A program made the position numbers and the translations under genes. Positions 40,546 through 49,696 of a stretch of 64,000 nucleotides of DNA are shown in pieces; position 1 is the stretch's first letter, and every line of letters starts with the position of its first letter. The DNA is taken from contig JAFQRH010000024.1 of assembly GCA_017410165.1 (NCBI GenBank), forward strand, positions 62,001 through 126,000, written 5' to 3'. The notes under the pieces are model-generated. The model made no database searches. It worked only from the letters and a program-made list of their open reading frames with translations, and had not been told where the DNA came from. Source of the stretch: Alistipes sp. (GTDB taxonomy: Bacteria; Bacteroidota; Bacteroidia; Bacteroidales; Rikenellaceae).

Positions 40546-41415
40546 TTAACAAAAGAGCAGAGCCAGAATCGTGAACGTCGCCAAAGTGATGCTTGCCAAG
40601 CCGTTGAGTGTGCCGAATGCGATGCCGATAGAGCGTTGGCGAGTTGGTGTTACCAGGCAGTGTTCCAATACGATACACGCAGTAAAGAGCGCAACACCCG
40701 TCCATAAAGCCCAGCATTGCGGGCAGTAGCAGGCGAAGCCGATAAGGGCGATGATGCTTACAACGTGGAGTACAATGCTGATGTGGAGCGATGTTGCGAC
40801 GGAGAATCGTGAAGGTATGGAGTGAAGTCCGTTGGCGCGATCGAAATCGCGATCTTGCAGGGCATAAATGATGTCGAATCCGCCACACCAAGTCATAACC
40901 AAAAGCGACAGCAGACACGGCGCAAAAGTGAGTGTTCCGGTTGCGGCTATGTATGCTCCGGCTGGTGCAATCGAGAGTGAAAGTCCGAGCACGATATGGG
41001 CAAAAGCTGTAAATCTTTTACAATAACTATAAAACATTATAACAGCAAGAGCCACAGGAGATAATATTGCAGTAAGTAAATTAATGCTTGAAGCAGTCAC
41101 GACAAATGCTGCGGCGTTGATTGCAACGAACGTCAATGCGCTACGTGGCGAGATTTTTCCGGCAGGAATTTCGCGCTCCGCCGTGCGTGGATTCTCCTTG
41201 TCGATGCGCCAATCCGTCCATCGATTAAAGCCCATTGCTACGTTGCGCGCAAAGACCATACAAAGCACGACTTGCGCGAGTAGCAACCACGAAAACGCGG
41301 CATCGGTTGTCTGTATTGCGAACGTGAATGCAATGAGTGCAAAAGGCATTGCAAATATGGTGTGGGCAAATTTGACCAGCCCCATATAGTCGTTTATCTT
41401 GGATAGAATTCCCAT
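40546..41415 (-). CDS. UbiA-type prenyltransferase (MqnP/UbiA-like)
   Basis: 289 residues from ATG 41413-41415. An integral membrane protein of 8-9 helices. Both aspartate-rich motifs are present: [15 protein letters not shown] (NxxxDxxxD) and [13 protein letters not shown] (QDxxxD-type). Subfamily features ([16 protein letters not shown] start) resemble the UbiA-like enzymes of futalosine-type menaquinone synthesis (MqnP) rather than MenA. Transfers a polyprenyl chain to the quinone precursor at the inner membrane. The exact substrate is not proven by sequence. Confidence 0.85.
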   Translation of the reverse strand: MGILSKINDYMGLVKFAHTIFAMPFALIAFTFAIQTTDAAFSWLLLAQVVLCMVFARNVAMGFNRWTDWRIDKENPRTAEREIPAGKISPRSALTFVAINAAAFVVTASSINLLTAILSPVALAVIMFYSYCKRFTAFAHIVLGLSLSIAPAGAYIAATGTLTFAPCLLSLLVMTWCGGFDIIYALQDRDFDRANGLHSIPSRFSVATSLHISIVLHVVSIIALIGFACYCPQCWALWTGVALFTACIVLEHCLVTPTRQRSIGIAFGTLNGLASITLATFTILALLFC

Positions 41416-41587
41416 CGTGTACAGTCGTGTCGGTTTGTTGTTATGTGGAGGCAAAGGTAGCAATTTTTTTGTGCAAATATGGCTGCTTTGCAGATGATAT
41501 TCTTCGCTTACGAGGTTTTCGGGCTGTTTGATGCGCTATTTGTTGCAGATTGGTTGGATAAATACAGAGTATTTAGGAAAAAATCAT

Positions 41588-41595
41588 TATCTTTG
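41588..41595 (+). promoter_or_regulatory. lepA -7 box, near-leaderless start
   Basis: TATCTTTG ends 7 bp before the ATG at 41603, so transcription should begin at or within a base or two of the start codon. TTTAGG at 41572 may be the -33 partner, otherwise unclear. Confidence 0.65.
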
Positions 41596-41602
41596 CGGCG
41601 TT

Positions 41603-43393
41603 ATGAAGCAAATTAGAAATTTTTGTATTATTGCCCATATTGATCACGGTAAATCTACCCTTGCAGACCGATTGTTGGAGATGACCAATACGCTTAATCA
41701 GCGTGAAATGCAGTCGCAGGTGCTTGACGATATGGAACTCGAAAGAGAGAAAGGCATTACCATTAAGAGTCACGCAATCCAGATGGAATACGTCGCTCGC
41801 AATGGCGAAAAATATGTACTCAACCTGATTGACACCCCGGGGCACGTCGATTTCTCGTATGAGGTATCGCGCGCTATCGCCTCGTGCGAGGGTGCGTTGC
41901 TTGTTGTCGATGCTACGCAGGGTATTCAGGCGCAGACCATATCGAATCTCTACCTTGCACTCGGTAACGATTTGGAGATTATTCCGGTGCTCAACAAAAT
42001 TGATATGGAGTCGGCGATGGTCGATGAAGTGAAGGATCAGGTTGTCGATTTGCTCGGTTGCGACCACGATGACATTCTCTGTGCGTCGGGTAAGACGGGC
42101 GAAGGTGTTGATGAGGTTTTGGAGGCAATCGTGAGCCGTATTCCTGCACCAAAGGGCGATGAAAATGCTCCGTTGCAGGCATTGATTTTCGACTCGGTAT
42201 TCAATCCGTTCCGAGGCGTTATCGCCTACTTCCGCGTCTTTAACGGTTCGATACATAAGGGCGAACTTGTCAAGTTCTTCAATACGGGTAGTGAATATGA
42301 TGCCGACGAGGTTGGTGTGTTGAAACTCAAAATGCAACCACGCGGTGAGATTAAGGCGGGTGATGTGGGCTATATCTGTTCGGGTATCAAAAACTCGAAG
42401 GAGATAAAGGTCGGCGATACGATTACGACTGTCGCTACGCCGTGCGATCAGCCGATTGCCGGTTTTGAGGATGTAAAGCCGATGGTCTTTGCCGGCGTCT
42501 ATCCGGTTGAGGCCGACCAATATGAGGATCTGCGTGCTTCGCTCGAAAAACTGCAACTCAACGATGCTTCGCTTACTTTCGAGCCGGAGAGTTCGCTTGC
42601 GCTCGGTTTTGGTTTCCGCTGCGGTTTTCTCGGTTTGCTCCATATGGAGATTATCCAGGAGCGACTCTATCGCGAGTTTAATATGGATGTCATCACGACC
42701 GTTCCGAACGTGTCGTATCGCATTACGACGACGTCGGGCGAGGTGGTTGAGGTGCATAACCCGTCGGGTCTGCCCGAGATTACGAAGGTCGCAAAAATCG
42801 AGGAGCCGTATATCCTTGCACAGGTCATCACAAAGGCGGAGTTCTTGGGTAATGTGCTGAAATTGTGTATCGACAAGCGCGGCGTGATGAAGAATCAGAC
42901 CTACATTACGACTGACCGTGTTGAAGTTAATTTCGAGATGCCGCTCTCGGAGATTGTCTTCGATTTCTACGACAAATTGAAGAGCATATCGAAGGGCTAC
43001 GCATCGTTCGACTACCACCGTACGGGCTACGAGGCAAGTAAGTTGGCGAAGCTCGATATTCTGCTTAATGGCGAGCCGGTCGATGCCCTCTCGTCGTTGA
43101 TTTATGCCGACCACGCCTACGATTTTGGTCGCAAGATGTGCGAGAAGTTGAAGGAGCTCATCCCGCGTCAGCAGTTCGATATCGCCATTCAGGCGGCTAT
43201 CGGTAGCAAGATTATCGCTCGCGAGACGGTTAAGGCGGTGCGAAAGGATGTGACGGCGAAGTGTTACGGTGGCGATATTTCGCGTAAGCGCAAACTGCTC
43301 GAAAAGCAGAAGGCAGGTAAGAAGCGTATGCGCCAAATCGGCTCGGTACAGGTGCCTCAATCGGCATTCCTTGCCGTCTTGAAGATGGATTAA
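41603..43393 (+). CDS. lepA: Elongation factor 4 (LepA)
   Basis: 596 residues from ATG 41603. G-domain motifs are GHIDHGKST (G1), TIKSH (G2), DTPGHVD (G3) and NKID (G4). Domains II-III follow, then the LepA-specific C-terminal domain with [24 protein letters not shown] and [21 protein letters not shown], which contacts the A-site. A ribosome-associated GTPase that back-translocates or remodels stalled ribosomes. The large antisense frame at 41573-43360 is a shadow. Confidence 0.98.
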   Translation: MKQIRNFCIIAHIDHGKSTLADRLLEMTNTLNQREMQSQVLDDMELEREKGITIKSHAIQMEYVARNGEKYVLNLIDTPGHVDFSYEVSRAIASCEGALLVVDATQGIQAQTISNLYLALGNDLEIIPVLNKIDMESAMVDEVKDQVVDLLGCDHDDILCASGKTGEGVDEVLEAIVSRIPAPKGDENAPLQALIFDSVFNPFRGVIAYFRVFNGSIHKGELVKFFNTGSEYDADEVGVLKLKMQPRGEIKAGDVGYICSGIKNSKEIKVGDTITTVATPCDQPIAGFEDVKPMVFAGVYPVEADQYEDLRASLEKLQLNDASLTFEPESSLALGFGFRCGFLGLLHMEIIQERLYREFNMDVITTVPNVSYRITTTSGEVVEVHNPSGLPEITKVAKIEEPYILAQVITKAEFLGNVLKLCIDKRGVMKNQTYITTDRVEVNFEMPLSEIVFDFYDKLKSISKGYASFDYHRTGYEASKLAKLDILLNGEPVDALSSLIYADHAYDFGRKMCEKLKELIPRQQFDIAIQAAIGSKIIARETVKAVRKDVTAKCYGGDISRKRKLLEKQKAGKKRMRQIGSVQVPQSAFLAVLKMD

Positions 43394-43417
43394 AACGCAA
43401 AAAAAAGTGTATTATAT

Positions 43418-45319
43418 ATGGCTAAAAGAACGCTTATAGATTTGTTTGAAGAGTCGGTTGCCAAGTATGGCGACAAGACTTTTCTGATGGAGAAGACCGA
43501 CAAGGTGTTTGAGAATACGTCGTATGCTGCGGTGAAGCAGGAGGCGTTGCGTATTGGTGCCGGTTTGGCGGCAATCGGTGTTGCTCCGAAACAGACGGTA
43601 TCTATCTTGGCAGAGGGTTGCAATAATTGGATTATCTCCGAGCTTGGTTTGCTCTATGCCGGTGCAGTGAGTGTGCCGCTCTCCATTAAGTTGGAGGAGG
43701 CGAACGACCTGCTGTTTCGTCTGAATCACGCCGATGTGGAGACTATCTTCGTGTCGAAGTATCAACTGCCGAAGATTCGTCGCATAAAAGAGCAACTACC
43801 TCTGCTTAAAACGATTATCGTGTTCCACGACGATGTGGAGTTGGAGCAGGGCGAGATGACGCTTGCGGCCCTCAAAGCAAAGGGCGATGCCTACCTTGCA
43901 GAGCACCGTGAGGCGTTCTTGGAGATTGGTCGCTCGCTCGCTAATGACGACTATGCGACGATTACCTATACGTCGGGAACGACAGCCGATCCGAAGGGTG
44001 TTGTGCTGACGCATCGCAACTATACGGCTAACGTCGAGCAGGCGCTCACACGTATCAGCATTCCGCCGACATATCGTACGCTTATTATTCTGCCGCTCGA
44101 CCACTGCTTTGCGCACGTGTGCGGATTCTATATTATGATTGCGTGCGGTGCTGCGGTGGCAACGACACAGGTGGGACGTACGCCGATGGAGACGTTGCGC
44201 AACGTGCCGCTCAACATCCGCGAGGTGAAACCTCACTTCTTGTTGTCGGTGCCGGCATTGGCGAAGAACTTCCGCAAGAGTATCGAGACCTCGATTCGCA
44301 ATAAGGGCGAAAAGGCCGAGAAGTTATTCCGTTTTGCATTGGCCGTATCGTACGAATATAATCAGGATGGCTACCATAAAGGTCGCGGATGGCGTTTTGT
44401 GCTGAAACCGCTCGTTGCACTCTTCGATAAGATTCTGTTCAGCAAGGTGCGCGAGGCGTTTGGTGGCGAGTTGCAGTTCTTTGTGGGCGGTGGCGCACTG
44501 CTCGACTCGGAGTTGCAGCGTTTCTTCTATGCGGTCGGTATGCCGATGTATCAGGGCTATGGTCTTTCGGAGGCGACGCCGATTATCTCGACCAACTCGC
44601 TTGGACACCATCAGCACCGTTTTGGCTCGTCGGGCAAGTTGATTCAGCCACTCGAAATCAAGATTCTCGACGATGAGGGTCGTGAGCAACCTACGGGCGA
44701 GAAGGGCGAAATCGTAATCAAGGGCGAAAACGTAATGGCGGGCTATTGGAAGAATCCGGTTGCAACTGCCGAGACCGTGAAGGATGGCTGGCTCTATACG
44801 GGCGATATGGGCTATATGGCGAAGGATGGCTTCTTATATGTGCTTGGTCGCTTCAAGAGCTTGCTTATCTCGTCCGATGGCGAAAAGTACTCGCCGGAGG
44901 GAATGGAGGAAGCGATGGTCGATAAGTCGCCATTCATCGACCAAATTATGATTTACAACAACCAAAATCCTTATACGATTGCTATCGTTGTACCTAATGC
45001 CGATGCTCTGAAACGTGCAACGGCAGGCGCGGAAAATAGCGCACAGGCAGCAGCCGATATTCTTCACGCAGAGGTCGAGAAGTATCGCACGGGTGGCGAG
45101 TTCGGCGAGGAGTTCCCGGATAGATGGCTTCCGGCAGCGTTGGCTATTGTCGATGAGCCATTCTCGGAGCGTAACGGATTGGTGAACAGCACGATGAAAG
45201 TTGTGCGCAACAAGGTTGAGGCATTCTATAAGGAGCGTATTGACTATTGTTATACGGCAGAGGGCAAGAAATTGCATAACGAGCAGAATCTCGGCTCGCT
45301 TACACGTCTGCTTAAATAA
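43418..45319 (+). CDS. Long-chain acyl-CoA synthetase (AMP-binding)
   Basis: 633 residues, 24 bp after lepA. Adenylation motifs are ITYTSGTTADPKGVVLTHRN (P-loop-like, about 180-199), QGYGLSEATPII (about 380) and the hinge/A8 region GWLYTGDMGYMAKDGFLYVLGRFKSLLI. The length and N-terminal region match the long-chain FadD15/ACSL branch. It activates fatty acids to acyl-CoA for lipid synthesis or degradation, probably at the inner membrane face. A hairpin at 45331-45354 and then tRNA-Gly follow. Confidence 0.93.
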   Translation: MAKRTLIDLFEESVAKYGDKTFLMEKTDKVFENTSYAAVKQEALRIGAGLAAIGVAPKQTVSILAEGCNNWIISELGLLYAGAVSVPLSIKLEEANDLLFRLNHADVETIFVSKYQLPKIRRIKEQLPLLKTIIVFHDDVELEQGEMTLAALKAKGDAYLAEHREAFLEIGRSLANDDYATITYTSGTTADPKGVVLTHRNYTANVEQALTRISIPPTYRTLIILPLDHCFAHVCGFYIMIACGAAVATTQVGRTPMETLRNVPLNIREVKPHFLLSVPALAKNFRKSIETSIRNKGEKAEKLFRFALAVSYEYNQDGYHKGRGWRFVLKPLVALFDKILFSKVREAFGGELQFFVGGGALLDSELQRFFYAVGMPMYQGYGLSEATPIISTNSLGHHQHRFGSSGKLIQPLEIKILDDEGREQPTGEKGEIVIKGENVMAGYWKNPVATAETVKDGWLYTGDMGYMAKDGFLYVLGRFKSLLISSDGEKYSPEGMEEAMVDKSPFIDQIMIYNNQNPYTIAIVVPNADALKRATAGAENSAQAAADILHAEVEKYRTGGEFGEEFPDRWLPAALAIVDEPFSERNGLVNSTMKVVRNKVEAFYKERIDYCYTAEGKKLHNEQNLGSLTRLLK

Positions 45320-45330
45320 TATATGGTAAC

Positions 45331-45354
45331 ACCCGCACACGCTGTGGTGCGGGT
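45331..45354 (+). terminator. Hairpin between acyl-CoA synthetase and tRNA-Gly
   Basis: ACCCGCAC/GTGCGGGT (8 bp) with an 8-nt loop, but few T's afterwards. It could be a weak terminator or a processing hairpin upstream of the tRNA. Confidence 0.5.
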
Positions 45355-45358
45355 CTAT

Positions 45359-45430
45359 GCGGCAGTAGCTCAGCGGTAGAGCATCGGCTTCCCAAGCCGA
45401 GGGTCACGGGTTCGAATCCCGCTTGCCGCT
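45359..45430 (+). tRNA. tRNA-Gly (CCC)
   Basis: 72 bases. The acceptor stem GCGGCAG pairs with TTGCCGC, the discriminator is T, the anticodon CCC is at 45391-45393 in loop TTCCCAA, and the T-loop is TTCGAAT. No CCA encoded. No separate promoter was found; it may be read through from the synthetase gene. Confidence 0.95.
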
Positions 45431-45436
45431 CTTGTG

Positions 45437-45472
45437 AAACGACAAGTCATTTTGACTTGTCGTTTTTGTTTC
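45437..45472 (+). terminator. Terminator after tRNA-Gly
   Basis: AACGACAAGTCA pairs with TGACTTGTCGTT (12 bp), followed by T's. Confidence 0.9.
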
Positions 45473-45703
45473 GCGGCAGGCGGGATTCGTTCAGTCGGTG
45501 GCGGTGTGGCAAACTAATCTTCGCGGAGCAGTATTGCTGCGCAATTTTCTGTATTCGTCTAACGATTGACGTTGAAAATAGATTTTCCGTCATCGTCAGC
45601 CAAATCCAACAATCTACGATTGTACTGCTCCTGCTCGGTCTGCTCAAACCTGCTGCGACCGGTCGAATCTGGTCGGGGGGGGTGTTTTTTTTGTGATTTT
45701 TTA

Positions 45704-45926
45704 GAGGAGTTTAGTGAGTTTAGTGAGTTTAGGGAATTTAGAGAGTTTAGGGGGGGGCAGACCTTACTTGACCTTAAAGCAACCGCAGGTTGCGTGACCT
45801 TACTTGACCTTATTCGACCTTAATCCCCCTTGCCCCCCCTTAAAGCAATCGAAGATTGCACACCCCTAACACCCTTAACGCCTCTAACGACCCACTTCGT
45901 TCTCGTCCAAGGCAACCGTAGTTGCC
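45704..45926. repeat. Repeat-rich non-coding stretch (GTTTAGTGA, TGACCTTACT, small palindromes)
   Basis: Five imperfect copies of GAGTTTAGT/GAGTTTAG (about 45707-45750) are followed by TGACCTTACTTGACCTTA twice and three palindromes: GCAACC-gca-GGTTGC (45779), GCAATC-gaa-GATTGC (45845) and GGCAAC-cgta-GTTGCC (45911), the starts exactly 66 bp apart. No gene is visible from 45473 to 46160. Confidence 0.6.
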
Positions 45927-45989
45927 TACTATGCACAAAAAAAAGAAGCAAGTCCGATAAAGACTTGCTTCAAGGTAGCGGGAGTGGGA
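45894..45989 (-). pseudogene. Remnant copy of the initiator-tRNA 3' region and its terminator
   Basis: GTAGCGGGAGTGGGA at 45975-45989 is identical to the tRNA-fMet 3' end at 46160-46174. It is preceded by a terminator hairpin GAAGCAAGTC/GACTTGCTTC (45945-45971), in the position the real tRNA has its hairpin. ACTTCGTTCTCGTCC at 45894 recurs at 46084. This points to an old segmental duplication or a decayed tRNA gene. Confidence 0.6.
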
Positions 45990-46121
45990 TTAACCAAATT
46001 ACTATGTAATTTGCTTTTCCTCCTTCGCACCTCGGCAAAGCATCTGCGAGCAGTGTTTTGCGCTCGGTTTGTCGTCGGTTCGAACTTCGTTCTCGTCCCA
46101 CTTCCCCTGCCAATAAAACAC

Positions 46122-46150
46122 CAAAGGGATAGGTATTTAACCTATCCCTT
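46122..46150 (-). terminator. Terminator of the initiator tRNA
   Basis: AAGGGATAGG/CCTATCCCTT with loop TATTTAA, just past the tRNA on the minus strand. Confidence 0.75.
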
Positions 46151-46160
46151 CGTTGTTTAG

Positions 46161-46234
<74 letters not shown>

Positions 46235-46280
46235 ATGTATCGTTACTCTTGTTAAGAGAAGAGTGCCTTGTTTGGTGATG

Positions 46281-46311
46281 CAAATATAGGGCAAATATTC
46301 CGCAACTCCAA
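46281..46311 (-). promoter_or_regulatory. Initiator tRNA promoter
   Basis: On the minus strand TTG (46311-46309), 20 bp, TATATTTG (46288-46281). Confidence 0.75.
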
Positions 46312-46384
46312 ACCTTTTCGCCAAATAAATTTCGGAGGGTGTGGGGTGGGTGCGCGTAATGTGCGCACAATCAGCGCATTAGCA

Positions 46385-47257
46385 CTATTTTAGATACTTG
46401 CTGAAAAATTTCCAAACCTCGGCTGCGGTGTCCATATCCTTCTCCGCCCACGAGTGTTTTCCGCCGATGACCTCGTAGAGCCACACCTCGGCTCCGTTTG
46501 TGCCACCCACGTAGCGATGCGCCACGACCTGATTGCGACGCAACGGCAATTTTTCGGTCTGCTCGTGCGTACAGCGATTGACCGCAGCCCAATAGCCGAC
46601 GGCACGTGGCACGGCGATATATGCGCCCCAACCGCCCTTGTTGTCGGGGTCGCCATTCCACTCGGAGGTCTTATCCTTCGTGCCGTGCACCTCCATCAAA
46701 GGCACCGGCCGTTTGGCGGTAAGCGTGCGGTACATCCACTCCATCGTCAAGCCCGAAATGGGTGCTACTGCCGAGAAGACCTCGGGGCGCGTGTATGCCA
46801 GCAGGTAGCACATCTCGCCACCGTTCGAGTGGCCCGTTGCAAAGACGTTTTTGCGGCTCAAACCGTACTCTTTTTGGAGCAGTTTTACCAGACGGCAGGC
46901 AAAGCCGACATCGTCGCGCTCCCAACCGGCTTCGAGGTGGAACGAGTAGCCGACAGCCCAGCAGTGTTTGCCGCGATTGTCCTTTGGTCCGCGAGGGTAG
47001 CAGACGGCGAAGCCATTGCGGTCGGCAACCTCGTTGAGACCATACTTTACGGATGGGATGTTGCGCGAATTGTAGCCGTGGAAGACCATCACAAGCGGAG
47101 CATCCGCCGGCAGATTGTTCGGCAAGTAGAGCCAATATGTGTAGTCGTTACCCTTGTATCGCAGGGTGTGCTCGGTCATCTTGCCACTGCCCTGTTGTGC
47201 CGAGGCGATGGTGGTCAGCGCGCAGAGTGCGAGCAGGAGTGTAAATATGCGTTTCAT
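46385..47257 (-). CDS. Secreted PHB-depolymerase-like esterase
   Basis: 290 residues with a signal peptide (KRIFTLLLALCALTTIASA). An alpha/beta hydrolase of the LpqC/PhaZ-feruloyl esterase type: VMVFHGYNSR (oxyanion strand), nucleophile Ser in GHSNGGEM (near 144), acid in the KRPVPLMEVHGTKD region, and His in GGKHSWAEKDMDT near the end. Likely removes acyl or feruloyl groups from plant polysaccharides. It is 12 bp downstream of a second esterase gene, from which it is probably co-transcribed. Confidence 0.85.
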   Translation of the reverse strand: MKRIFTLLLALCALTTIASAQQGSGKMTEHTLRYKGNDYTYWLYLPNNLPADAPLVMVFHGYNSRNIPSVKYGLNEVADRNGFAVCYPRGPKDNRGKHCWAVGYSFHLEAGWERDDVGFACRLVKLLQKEYGLSRKNVFATGHSNGGEMCYLLAYTRPEVFSAVAPISGLTMEWMYRTLTAKRPVPLMEVHGTKDKTSEWNGDPDNKGGWGAYIAVPRAVGYWAAVNRCTHEQTEKLPLRRNQVVAHRYVGGTNGAEVWLYEVIGGKHSWAEKDMDTAAEVWKFFSKYLK

Positions 47258-47269
47258 TGCGGTTGTGTT

Positions 47270-48568
47270 TTATTTGGTTAGGCGGTTCATAACCCACTCC
47301 GAGCGTGCTTTGTTCTGCTCCGGATAGGTGTAGTGGCGCGATTGCGGCACAATCATCACCTCTTTTTCGGATGGGATGACGTTGATTGCGCCCTGAATCG
47401 AGGTCGGACAAACGACCAAATCGTTGTAGCCGTACGATACGAAAATCGGACAGGTGAGTCCGCGTGCAAAGTTCACAACGTCGTAATACTTAACGGTTTC
47501 CAAACGCTCCTTTGTGGCGAGTGCCTTGTTTTTGAACAGGTACGGCCACGCATTGCCCTGGTCGTGCAGGTAACCCGTCAGGTCGCACATTGCGGGGTAG
47601 AACGCACCGGCACACTTAACCTTCGGATTCAAATATGCGGTGGTAATCGAGAGCGCACCGCCCTGCGAGCCGCCCATCACGCCGATACGCTCGGCATCGA
47701 CCATCGGCAGCGCAGCGAGGAAGTCGATTGCACGCGCACAGCTGACAAATACGCGCTTGTAGTAGTAGTTGTCCTTGTCGTCCACGTTTGCCGACGGATA
47801 GTTGAGCAGCGAGCCCTGTTTGAGCGTCTCGTAGATGCGCTCGTCGGTGAGGACGGTCGGGATGCCGTGGATGCCGATTTCAAAGGTCACAAAGCCCTTC
47901 TCTGCCTCGCTGATGTAGCCCTTGCGCGAGCGACAACCCGCACCCGGAACAATCAGAATTGCGGGGCACTTGCCGTCGTAGTTGGCCGGAATGCAGAGTG
48001 TGCCGTAGATGCGCGAGCCCTTCTTGAAGCTCTGGAACGACGCCGAATATACGTTCACGCGCGGCGTACACTTCTCGGGTACGAGCGTCAGTTGTGGCAA
48101 CATATCTATCTTGGCATTCTTGTCTATCTCCTTCTGCCAGAATGCTTTGAAATCGTCAGGCATCACGGTTGTCGGCACGATTCGCTCCTTCTCGAAGGCG
48201 GCGGTTGCGCACTCCTCATACTTCTTGCCATCGACCTTCACCCACACGCGACAACGCAGGAAGCCCGGCTTGCGCATCGTGTGACCGGTGAGTGTCACCG
48301 TGCCATTTTTGAGCGTGCGGTCGCCCTTTTCGAGTGGCGCGAGGAAGTCCTCGGAGATTTCGTAGTATATCTCGGCATCCTTGACCGGAGCGTTGCTACA
48401 CGTGGTAATCTCCACGTCAAATTTTGGTTTTTCTCCGCACTCGTAACACCAATCGGCGTGGTCGGGCGTGACGGTAACTTTGATGAACGACTGCTTCGGC
48501 TGTGCTACGGCCATCGTCGCGCACGCCAACGCAAGCATAATCAGAAAGGAAAATCTTTTCATCTTCAC
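47270..48568 (-). CDS. Secreted acetyl-xylan-esterase/cephalosporin-C-deacetylase-type esterase
   Basis: 432 residues. Signal peptide with cleavage near VAQ (about 1-22). An N-terminal immunoglobulin-like beta domain (about 25-130) precedes an AXE1-type alpha/beta hydrolase: CPAILIVPGAGC, nucleophile Ser in VMGGSQGGAL, acid in SYGYNDLVVCP, and C-terminal His in VPQSRHYTYPEQ. Likely deacetylates xylan or other acetylated glycans, working together with the adjacent PHB-type esterase. Confidence 0.87.
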   Translation of the reverse strand: MKMKRFSFLIMLALACATMAVAQPKQSFIKVTVTPDHADWCYECGEKPKFDVEITTCSNAPVKDAEIYYEISEDFLAPLEKGDRTLKNGTVTLTGHTMRKPGFLRCRVWVKVDGKKYEECATAAFEKERIVPTTVMPDDFKAFWQKEIDKNAKIDMLPQLTLVPEKCTPRVNVYSASFQSFKKGSRIYGTLCIPANYDGKCPAILIVPGAGCRSRKGYISEAEKGFVTFEIGIHGIPTVLTDERIYETLKQGSLLNYPSANVDDKDNYYYKRVFVSCARAIDFLAALPMVDAERIGVMGGSQGGALSITTAYLNPKVKCAGAFYPAMCDLTGYLHDQGNAWPYLFKNKALATKERLETVKYYDVVNFARGLTCPIFVSYGYNDLVVCPTSIQGAINVIPSEKEVMIVPQSRHYTYPEQNKARSEWVMNRLTK

Positions 48569-48594
48569 GAATCTATTTTAGGTTTAATTTTATC

Positions 48595-48622
48595 CAAAGG
48601 TAGTAAAAATTTTCTATATTTG
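48595..48622. promoter_or_regulatory. Overlapping divergent promoters
   Basis: Leftward TACCTTTG (48602-48595) serves the esterases. Rightward TATATTTG (48615-48622) ends 6 bp before the glycosyltransferase ATG. The boxes are 12 bp apart, so each lies in the other's upstream region and simultaneous use is unlikely. The rightward message would be leaderless. Confidence 0.6.
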
Positions 48623-48628
48623 TACCGT

Positions 48629-49525
48629 ATGAAACTCACGATTGTTATTTCAACATACAATCGCACACGCGATTTGGGGCGGGCGTTGGAGTCGGTGGTG
48701 CGCCAAACGGCTTCGCCTGCGCTGTGGGAGTGCGTGGTTGTGAACAACAACTCGACCGACACCACCACTGCCGATTTTGCTGCGTTTGCTGCCGCACACC
48801 CCGATTTTCGCCTGCGAATGGTGCACGAGCCGAAGCAGGGGTTGTCGAATGCGCGCAACTGCGGAGTTGCGGCGGCGCAGGGCGAGTATATCGCTATTGT
48901 CGATGATGACGAGACGCTCGAAGCGTCGTTCGTGGAGTCGTACATCGCCTTCTTCGATGCGCACCCTGCGGTGATGGCTGCCGGCGGAGCGGTTGTGGCT
49001 ATCTACGAGAGCCGCCGCCCACGGTGGATGTCGCACTACACCGAGCGAATGATTGCCAACCCGATAGATTTGGGTCGCACCGCGTGCCGATTCCCGTCGC
49101 ACCGCGTGCCGGCAGGCGGAAATATGTGTTTCCGTCGCGAGGTGTTCGAGCGCGTTGGCGGGTTCAATCCCGCGCTGGGGCGCAATGGCAAGAGTTTGTC
49201 GGGTGGCGAGGAGAACGACCTCTTTGCACGCCTGCGTGCCGAGGGTTGCGAGTTGTGGTTTGTTCCGCAAGCCGCTATATATCACCATATTCCCGATGCG
49301 AAACTCACCGACGAGTACTTCGACCGATTGAGCGTAAATGTCGGTCGCAGCCAGCGTCTGCGTGCCGAGTTTGGCGACTCGCTTGCCGCACTGCGTCGTG
49401 TCGAGCGTATCAAGTGCGTGGTTGCGTGGGCTCTTGCGCTCGGCTATACGTTGCTCGGCTCACCCGCCAAAGCGAAGTATCTGCTACGTATGCGCCGCGG
49501 CATCTCCAAAGCCATTTTTGAGTAG
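48629..49525 (+). CDS. Family 2 glycosyltransferase
   Basis: 298 residues from ATG 48629; the open frame extends upstream to 47333 but that part is antisense to the esterase. GT-A fold: LTIVISTYNRTRDLGRALES at 3-22, VVVNNNSTD, the metal-binding DDD in AIVDDDETLE (about 90-99), and GGNMCFRREVFERVGGFNPALG (acceptor side), GGEENDLFARLRAEG. No membrane segment in the core. Probably extends surface glycan or LPS side chains. Confidence 0.88.
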   Translation: MKLTIVISTYNRTRDLGRALESVVRQTASPALWECVVVNNNSTDTTTADFAAFAAAHPDFRLRMVHEPKQGLSNARNCGVAAAQGEYIAIVDDDETLEASFVESYIAFFDAHPAVMAAGGAVVAIYESRRPRWMSHYTERMIANPIDLGRTACRFPSHRVPAGGNMCFRREVFERVGGFNPALGRNGKSLSGGEENDLFARLRAEGCELWFVPQAAIYHHIPDAKLTDEYFDRLSVNVGRSQRLRAEFGDSLAALRRVERIKCVVAWALALGYTLLGSPAKAKYLLRMRRGISKAIFE

Positions 49526-49623
49526 CGTGGCTCAAACGCCACCCCTCTCTGCTCCGTGCCCCCAAAAAAAGGTAAAAACGGGAAAAGCGTAAAAGATAAT
49601 CCCCACCCACCAACAAAATATAG

Positions 49624-49666
49624 AAAAAACCATCGCCACACGAATATTCGGAAGCGATGGTTTTTT
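49624..49666. terminator. Bidirectional terminator
   Basis: AAAAAACCATCGC and GCGATGGTTTTTT form a 13-bp stem around a 17-nt loop. Convergent genes end on both sides. Confidence 0.88.
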
Positions 49667-49696
49667 GTGTGTTGCGAGGCGAGCCCCGAAAGGTTA

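Noticed and set aside
41573..43360. 595-residue minus-strand frame opposite lepA
   Set aside because: Antisense of a fully conserved lepA gene, with no promoter, ribosome site or domain.
45457..45823. Short frames in the repeat region after tRNA-Gly
   Set aside because: They are made of low-complexity DNA (GTTTAG, CCTTAC) with no start-site signal or homology.
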